Of a stretch of DNA of 12,846 nt, positions 8,886 through 12,846 are shown in pieces. The DNA comes from Chloroflexi bacterium RBG_16_68_14 (GTDB lineage Bacteria; Chloroflexota; Dehalococcoidia; DSTF01; RBG-16-68-14): the NCBI GenBank assembly GCA_001796995.1, contig MGOB01000094.1, forward strand, positions 12,466 to 25,311. Direction: 5' to 3'. Every line of letters starts with the position of its first letter. The stretch's first letter is position 1. The notes under the pieces were generated by a model. That model was not told the origin of the DNA. It worked only from the letters and a program-made list of their open reading frames with translations, and did not search any database. The translations under genes were made by a program, and so were the position numbers.

Positions 8886-8926
8886 GCTTCAGCCTGTCGC
8901 ATCCTCCGGTCAGGCTAAAGCCTGAC
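8877..8926 (-). repeat. Composite double-palindrome repeat, copy 2 (nuoH-nuoI gap), inverted relative to copy 1
   Basis: Read on the minus strand: GTCAGGCTTTAGCCTGAC (8926-8909), a 10-base spacer, then GACAGGCTGAAGCCTGTC (8898-8881) and CCAC. This matches copy 1 at 7323-7365, with one compensated base pair changed in the first palindrome and a longer spacer. The compensatory change (A-T for G-C at the same stem position) suggests the hairpin is maintained. Confidence 0.85.
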
Positions 8927-8948
8927 CTGCAGATTTGTATTCCCGCCA

Positions 8949-10130
8949 TCATCCCGAGCCCCCCGTCCCGGCGCCGCCCACCTCCGCACCGGCCGTCTGC
9001 GGCGGAACCGCGACGGTACCACTGCCCCGCGCGGGGACCAGGCGCACGCGCCTCGGCTCGGCCCGGACGGCGCGATAGACGATGTACCCGGCCAGCAGTA
9101 GCCCGGCCCCGGAGGTGAGCAGCAGGATGCCGTCCGGCCACTCATAGACCAGCACCAGGCCGTTCAGGAAGATCTGGAGGAAGGCGAGGGGGATGAGCAC
9201 CTTCCAGCAGTAGCTCATGAGCTGGTCGATGCGCAGCCGGGGGAAGGTGAAGCGGAACCACATAAACACCAGGATCAGGAAGCTGGTCTTGGCGAAGATC
9301 AGCACCAGCTGCCAGCCCAGCCCTATCTCCCGGCCCAGGGGCCAGTCCCATCCGCCCAGGAACACGAGGGCCCCCAGCAGGCTGTAGATGAACAGGTTGG
9401 CGTACGACGTCAACATGAACATCGACCAGCGGATGCCGCTGTACTCGATGAAGGGACCGCCTACCACCTCCGACTCTGCCGTCGGGATATCGAAGGGCTG
9501 CCGCTCCAGCTCGGAGAGGGCAGCCACAATGAAGATGTAGAGGGCCAGCGGCTGCCAGACGAAGAGGGGCACCCGGCCCTGGAATACCACGATATCGCTC
9601 AGGCTGAGGGAGCCCGCCACCATGGACACCGCCAGAAGCGCCAGCACCAGCGGGACCTCGTAGCTGATGAGCTGGGCCGCCGCCCGCATGCCTCCCAGCA
9701 GCGCGTACTTGTTGTCAGAGCCCCAGCCGGCCATGAGGAAGCCGACGAAGGAGAGGCCGGTCACCGCTATAACGTAGAACAGGCCCAGATCCAGGAAGCT
9801 CACCGCCCAGTCGCGGGTGAAGGGGATGGCGACGAAGGCCAGGAAGGCGGGCACGAAGATGGCGAAGGGCGCCAGCTCAAAGACCCAGCGGTCGGCGCTG
9901 CGGGGCCGCAGGTCCTCCTTGGCCAGGAGCTTGATCGCGTCGGCGATGGTCTGGAGCGTACCGTGCGGGCCCACCCGCATCGGGCCCAGGCGCATCTGGA
10001 TCCGCGCCGAGAACTTGCGCTCGACGTAGATGAGCACCAGCGCGGTGAGGGTCATCAGCAGCACGATGACCACCAGCGCCAGGAAGGCGCTCAGCCAAGC
10101 GTTGTTGATGTCGACGGTGATGCTCAGCAT
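8949..10130 (-). CDS. nuoH: NADH-quinone oxidoreductase subunit H
   Basis: Membrane subunit that forms the quinone tunnel with NuoD and NuoB, 393 residues from the ATG at 10130. GTG at 10136 is an alternative that overlaps the nuoD TGA. Motifs: ERKFSARIQMRLGPMRVGPHGTL, then QTIADAIKLLAKEDLRP, AGWGSDNKYALLGGMRAAAQLISYEVPL and PFDIPTAESEVVGGPFIEYSG. Two acidic positions of E. coli NuoH are changed: the first Glu of PEAE is Thr (9480-9482), and the Glu of the later (A/G)EY is Ser (LTSYANL, 9405-9407). It is longer than E. coli NuoH (325) because of a C-terminal tail ending in a Gly/Ala-rich stretch (AGAEVGGAGTGGSG). The nuoD stop and nuoH start are almost fused, implying coupled translation. Confidence 0.95.
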   Translation of the reverse strand: MLSITVDINNAWLSAFLALVVIVLLMTLTALVLIYVERKFSARIQMRLGPMRVGPHGTLQTIADAIKLLAKEDLRPRSADRWVFELAPFAIFVPAFLAFVAIPFTRDWAVSFLDLGLFYVIAVTGLSFVGFLMAGWGSDNKYALLGGMRAAAQLISYEVPLVLALLAVSMVAGSLSLSDIVVFQGRVPLFVWQPLALYIFIVAALSELERQPFDIPTAESEVVGGPFIEYSGIRWSMFMLTSYANLFIYSLLGALVFLGGWDWPLGREIGLGWQLVLIFAKTSFLILVFMWFRFTFPRLRIDQLMSYCWKVLIPLAFLQIFLNGLVLVYEWPDGILLLTSGAGLLLAGYIVYRAVRAEPRRVRLVPARGSGTVAVPPQTAGAEVGGAGTGGSG

Positions 10131-10132
10131 GC

Positions 10133-11251
10133 TCACCTATCCACGTCGCAGAGGACGATGTCGATCGACCCCAGGATGGCGACGACATCGGCTACATAGC
10201 TACCAATGGTCATCTGCGGCAGCGCGGACAGATTGGAGAAGGAAGGCGAGCGGATCTTCAGCCGGTAGGGCTTATCGCCGCCCTTGGAGACGATGTAGAT
10301 GCCGTACTCGCCGCGAGCGGCCTCCACGGCAGCGTAGACCTCGGCCTCGGGCGCCCGCAGCCGGCGGGGCAGCTTCTCGGGCAGGATGGGCCCCTCCGGC
10401 AACTGCTCCAGCGCCTGCTCCACGATGCGGATGGACTGACGGATCTCCTCCAGCCGCACCAGGTAGCGGTCGTAGACGTCGCCGTACTGGCCGACGGGGA
10501 TATCGAACTCGAAGCGGTCGTAGATGGAGTAGGGCCGGTCTTTGCGCAGGTCCCAGGGGACGCCGCAGGCGCGCAGCAGGGGCCCGGTCAGCCCCCAGTC
10601 GATGGCGTCCTCGGCGTTCATGGCGCCCACGCCGCGCGAACGGGCGGCGAGGATCTCGTTGTCGGTGAGCAGCAGGTCGATGTCCTTCACGCCCTGCCTG
10701 GTGTGGGGCAGCACCTCCTGCACCCGCTGGACGAAGTTGTCGGGCAGGTCCCAGACCACGCCGCCCGGGCGGAAGTAGCCGTACATCAGCCGCTCGCCGG
10801 TGACCTCCTCGAAGATGTCCTGGATGTACTCCCGCTCGCGGAAGGCGTAGGTGAAGACGGTACCGAAGATGCCCACGTCGACGCCGAAGGCGCCCAGGAA
10901 CATGAAGTGGCTGGTAATGCGGTTCAGCTCGCAGAGGATCACGCGGATGTACTCGGCCCGCTCCGGCACCTCCAGCCCCAGGAGCTTCTCGACGGCCAGG
11001 CAGTAGGCGTGCTCCGCGAGGAACTGGGCCAGGTACTCGGTGCGGTCCTGGTAGCCCAGGGCCTGGCGGTAATCCATGCTCTCGGAGAGCTTCTCCGCGC
11101 CCCGGTGCATGTAGCCGACGTGGGGCTCCACATCCATTACCCGCTCGCCGTCGATGGTGAGCACCATGCGGAAGACGCCGTGGGTGCTGGGGTGCTGGGG
11201 CCCCATGTTGACGTTGATGTCGAGAGTCTCGAGCTCCTGCTCCTGTACCAC
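10133..11251 (-). CDS. nuoD: NADH-quinone oxidoreductase subunit D (49-kDa type)
   Basis: Peripheral-arm subunit forming the quinone-binding pocket, 372 residues, a separate protein and not fused to NuoC. GPQHPSTHG at residues 17-25 is the quinone-site loop; His20 and Tyr67 (ALGYQDRTEYLAQF) align with the pocket His and Tyr of Thermus Nqo4. VGYMHRGAEKLSE, the MFLGAFGVDVG region and the end IGSIDIVLCDVDR are family features. The start is GTG at 11251 (VVQEQELETLD), with GAGGAG 6 bases upstream. Its first 23 codons have a diverged second copy at 11903-11969, which begins with ATG. nuoE, F and G do not follow; nuoH does. Confidence 0.97.
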   Translation of the reverse strand: MVQEQELETLDINVNMGPQHPSTHGVFRMVLTIDGERVMDVEPHVGYMHRGAEKLSESMDYRQALGYQDRTEYLAQFLAEHAYCLAVEKLLGLEVPERAEYIRVILCELNRITSHFMFLGAFGVDVGIFGTVFTYAFREREYIQDIFEEVTGERLMYGYFRPGGVVWDLPDNFVQRVQEVLPHTRQGVKDIDLLLTDNEILAARSRGVGAMNAEDAIDWGLTGPLLRACGVPWDLRKDRPYSIYDRFEFDIPVGQYGDVYDRYLVRLEEIRQSIRIVEQALEQLPEGPILPEKLPRRLRAPEAEVYAAVEAARGEYGIYIVSKGGDKPYRLKIRSPSFSNLSALPQMTIGSYVADVVAILGSIDIVLCDVDR

Positions 11252-11287
11252 GGCGCTCCTCGCGACGACCTCAGGCCATCCGGCTTC

Positions 11288-11713
11288 CTAATCGAAGAGG
11301 GTGCAGTCGGCGAGCTTCCACTCGCCCCCCTCCTTGACCACCTGAGCGTACTCTTCCTCTTCCCCCGCCAGCGACCCTTTCTCGCCATCGATGATGACGA
11401 AGCCCTCCGGCAACACCTCGGCAGCATTCTCCTCTAGGTTCTGGATGTCCACGCCGATGACGTCGAACTGGACGCTTTCTCCCACCGTCCGCAGCTCCTC
11501 GATGGCGGCATCGGCAGCCTCTTTCATGTCCCCGCACTCCGCCGAGAAGACGCTGGCTAGCTGCTCCGCGTCCCCGTCCTGGAAGCTCTGAAAGAAACCC
11601 TCCATCAGGTCCTCGATGGCGCCTTCGTCGCCACCACCGCCGCCGCCAACCCCACAGGCCGCGATGAGGAGGCTCGCCAACAGGACTGCGCCGGCCGTCA
11701 CCGCGATCTTCAT
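11288..11713 (-). CDS. Putative lipoprotein with NTF2-like domain (lipoprotein B)
   Basis: 141 residues, product not identified. A Lys and a hydrophobic stretch end in the lipobox LLIAAC, with Cys20 as the lipidation site, then a poly-Gly linker (residues 23-28). The remaining ~110 residues start with a helix (AIEDLMEGFFQSFQDGD) and end in strand-like EYAQVVKEGGEWKLADCTLF. This layout resembles NTF2-like/DUF4878-type lipoproteins; the assignment is inference. Two Cys besides the lipid Cys (in SAECGD and ADCTLF) could form a disulphide. The ATG at 11713 has AAGGAGGA upstream with good spacing. It lies 36 bases before nuoD, in the same direction, where nuoC normally precedes nuoD directly. It is probably displayed outside the membrane and co-transcribed with nuo; a link to complex I is unproven. 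Confidence 0.8.
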   Translation of the reverse strand: MKIAVTAGAVLLASLLIAACGVGGGGGGDEGAIEDLMEGFFQSFQDGDAEQLASVFSAECGDMKEAADAAIEELRTVGESVQFDVIGVDIQNLEENAAEVLPEGFVIIDGEKGSLAGEEEEYAQVVKEGGEWKLADCTLFD

Positions 11714-11767
11714 GCCGTCTTCCTCCTTGAGCGCTCCACAGCGAGCTGGGCCCTCCCCATCTTACGC

Positions 11768-11902
11768 CTACGCCTCGACCGCTTCTTCGCCCTCGCCGGC
11801 GCCCTCCCCGGCGAGCTCGCCCTGCCACTCCTCGATCTCTGCCAGGGGGCTCTCCCTGCGCAGCGGGAAGTAGTCAGTCATGTCTTCCGGTAAGAGGAGC
11901 GG
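11768..11902 (-). pseudogene. nuoC: Relic of nuoC 3' end (44 codons plus stop)
   Basis: Reads PLLLPEDMTDYFPLRRESPL followed by AEIEEWQGELAGEGAGEGEE and AVEA, then TAG. It matches the true NuoC C-terminus (12361-12495) at 39 of 44 residues. It has no start of its own and is joined upstream, out of frame (+1), to a nuoD head. It therefore cannot encode NuoC and is a scar of duplication or recombination. Confidence 0.85.
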
Positions 11903-11969
11903 TGCTGGAGTGCTGCGGTCCCATGTGGAGGTTGACGTCCACCGTCGCTAGCTCGCGTTCCTGTACCAT
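11903..11969 (-). pseudogene. nuoD: Relic of nuoD 5' end (23 codons)
   Basis: From ATG 11969 it reads MVQERELATVDVNLHMGPQH then SST, against VVQEQELETLDINVNMGPQH then PST in real nuoD. Homology stops just after the quinone-loop residues, and the frame runs 8 codons into the nuoC relic before TGA at 11874-11876. The resulting 31-residue frame is unlikely to be a functional protein. Confidence 0.8.
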
Positions 11970-11985
11970 GGCTTCCCGTGCAAGA

Positions 11986-12333
11986 CTAGTCCAGGGGCGG
12001 CACCGGCGTCCGCTCTTCGTCCTCTTCGGCTTCCTCCGTCGCCTCCTCGGCGTCCTCTTCGGCTTCCTCCGTCGCCTCCTCGGCGGCCTCTTCAGCTTCC
12101 TCCGTCGCCCTCTCGGCGGCCTCTTCGCTTTCCTCCGTGGCGCGTTCGCCGCTGCTCCCAGGCGTGCTTCCTTCGGGCGTCGCTGCGTGCGGCGAGCCGA
12201 GCGGCGTCGCTTCAGAGGTGGCGCTCTCGGTCACCTCTGGCGTGAGGCGCCGCGAAGACTCCTCGCCGTCGCCGCAGCCGGCAAGCCCAAGCGACGCGAT
12301 AATCAGCGCGGTCGCGACCAGCCTCCAGCTCAC
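11986..12333 (-). CDS. Putative lipoprotein with Glu/Ala/Thr-rich repeat tail (lipoprotein A)
   Basis: 115 residues, product not identified. The N-terminus has Arg4, a hydrophobic core and the lipobox LGLAGC with Cys20 as the lipidation site. A Ser/Thr/Pro-rich linker follows (about residues 26-62), then four 11-residue repeats of the form EEATEEAEEDA (about 61-104), and a short end RTPVPPLD. The repeat region is strongly acidic and probably an extended charged helix or disordered brush outside the membrane. The start is GTG at 12333, preceded by GGGAGGA; it lies 27 bases after the nuoC stop and 16 bases before the nuoD relic. A spurious low-complexity frame cannot be excluded, but the start, lipobox and codon periodicity support a real gene. 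Confidence 0.7.
   Translation of the reverse strand: MSWRLVATALIIASLGLAGCGDGEESSRRLTPEVTESATSEATPLGSPHAATPEGSTPGSSGERATEESEEAAERATEEAEEAAEEATEEAEEDAEEATEEAEEDEERTPVPPLD
12021..12152 (-). repeat. 33-bp tandem repeat, four units, inside lipoprotein A
   Basis: Units at 12021-12053, 12054-12086, 12087-12119 and 12120-12152. The first two differ by one base, the third by a few more and the fourth is the most diverged. The 33-bp period keeps the reading frame (11 residues), so repeat number can change without breaking the protein. Confidence 0.9.
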
Positions 12334-12360
12334 GTGTCGTCCTCCCAGATGCTCAGTGCG

Positions 12361-12846
12361 CTACTCCTCCACCGCTTCTTCGCCCTCGCCGGCGCCCTCC
12401 CCGGCCAGCTCGCCCTGCCACTCCTCGATCTCAGCCAGGGGATTGTCCTTACGCAGCGGGAAGTGGTCGGTCATGTCCTCGGGCAGGAGGAGCGGCACCA
12501 GGTGGGGATGCCCCTCGAAGGTGATGCCGAACATGTCGCGCGTCTCCCGCTCGTGCCAGTTGGCCCCCTTCCAGACGGAGGTGACGGAGGCGACGCGGAG
12601 ATCGTCCGGCGGGAGGCGAGCCTTTACGGCAACCTCGTGCCCCTGCTCCAGGGAGAGGAGCTGGTAGACCACCTCCATCCCCTCCTCCTGGAGGTCCACG
12701 CCGAAGAGACAGCGCAGGAACGTGAAGTCCAGGCGCGGGTCGTCCTTGAGTACGGACATCACCTTGGGGACATCGTCCCGGCCGATCTCGACGATGACGT
12801 TGCTGAGGCCCTGGTACGCCTCCAGCTTCACGTCGGGCAGCGCCTG
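12361..12846 (-). CDS. nuoC: NADH-quinone oxidoreductase subunit C (30-kDa type), 5' end outside window
   Basis: Peripheral-arm scaffold subunit next to NuoD and NuoB. The frame is open to the window edge (QALPD then VKLEAYQG), so about 161 residues are visible and the start is probably beyond 12846; GTG at 12831 is the first possible start inside. Signature WHERETRDMFGITFEGHPHL (residues about 92-111 from that GTG), followed by PLLLPEDMTDHFPLRKD, matches the conserved NuoC C-terminal motif. The protein continues with an acidic Gly/Glu-rich tail (GELAGEGAGEGEEAVEE), most of which is also present in the relic at 11768-11902. It is not fused to NuoD. Downstream, nuoD is displaced by two lipoprotein genes and the relic. 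Confidence 0.95.
   Translation of the reverse strand, partial: QALPDVKLEAYQGLSNVIVEIGRDDVPKVMSVLKDDPRLDFTFLRCLFGVDLQEEGMEVVYQLLSLEQGHEVAVKARLPPDDLRVASVTSVWKGANWHERETRDMFGITFEGHPHLVPLLLPEDMTDHFPLRKDNPLAEIEEWQGELAGEGAGEGEEAVEE

Larger units (their letters stand above)
11183..12495 (-). repeat. Imperfect tandem duplication: nuoC 3' end - lipoprotein - nuoD 5' end, twice
   Basis: In mRNA direction, unit 1 runs 12495 to 11903 (nuoC last 45 codons with stop, lipoprotein A, nuoD-like first 23 codons). Unit 2 runs 11902 to 11183 (nuoC-like last 45 codons, lipoprotein B, nuoD first 23 codons). The nuoC ends are both 135 bp and differ at about 15 positions by eye; the nuoD heads agree at 16 of 23 residues. 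The middle genes are not obviously homologous beyond signal peptide and ribosome-binding region. Confidence 0.75.

Noticed and set aside
8834..8902. N-terminal extension of nuoI
   Set aside because: The extra 23 codons begin in the palindromic repeat and do not resemble NuoI; ATG 8833 has GAGGAG upstream.
11874..11969. 31-codon open frame from the nuoD relic as a small gene
   Set aside because: It starts as a nuoD copy and runs out of frame into the nuoC relic before a stop; best read as a scar rather than a functional peptide.
12021..12152. Possible CRISPR-like array from the 33-bp repeats
   Set aside because: The repeats are directly contiguous with no spacers and keep a coding frame, so they are an in-gene tandem repeat.

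Overview
This is a GC-rich bacterial chromosomal segment with two convergent blocks. On the plus strand are two adjacent type I glutamine synthetase genes, the first cut by the window's left edge. On the minus strand is most of a respiratory complex I (nuo) operon, read as nuoC (cut by the right edge), nuoD, nuoH, nuoI, nuoJ, nuoK, nuoL, nuoM, nuoN. The Bacillus-like second GlnA, a nuo order with no nuoEFG between D and H, and composite palindromic repeats suggest a deep-branching, non-proteobacterial, high-GC lineage. Chloroflexota is my best guess; this is inference only.

Layout. 1-897: 3' part of a glutamine synthetase with the conserved Tyr used for adenylylation in the GlnA (GSI-beta) group. 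918-953: a strong hairpin terminator. About 984-1045: promoter with a perfect TATAAT and a Shine-Dalgarno site. 1052-2377: a complete GSI-alpha type glutamine synthetase with Phe where that Tyr would be. 2371-2419: an inverted repeat between the convergent transcription units. 2429-8224: nuoN, M, L, K, J, tightly packed except for a 100-bp gap before nuoL that holds a double palindrome. 8225-8368: a 144-bp gap with hairpins and a weak promoter candidate. 8369-11251: nuoI, nuoH, nuoD; the nuoI leader carries the second double palindrome in opposite orientation. 11252-12360: an unusual insertion between nuoD and nuoC. It holds two small lipoprotein genes separated by a scar made of the first 23 codons of a nuoD copy joined to the last 44 codons of a nuoC copy. 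12361-12846: nuoC, incomplete.

How the genes work together. NuoC, D and I are peripheral-arm subunits (the quinone-site and terminal FeS part). NuoH, J, K, L, M and N form the membrane proton-pumping arm. NuoE, F and G, the NADH-oxidising module, are absent from their usual place between D and H. The complex may therefore be the 11-subunit form fed by ferredoxin or another donor, or nuoEFG may lie elsewhere. The two glutamine synthetases assimilate ammonium and are probably controlled differently, one by covalent modification and one by feedback or regulator binding.

Most unusual features: the duplication scar and lipoprotein pair between nuoC and nuoD; loss of the central proton-channel lysine in NuoM while NuoL and NuoN keep theirs; two missing acidic residues in NuoH; and the inverted pair of composite palindromes bracketing nuoK-J-I. 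I see no RNA genes, CRISPR array, transposase or defence system. No gene-free stretch exceeds 300 bases; the longest, 11714-11985, holds the nuoD/nuoC scar.
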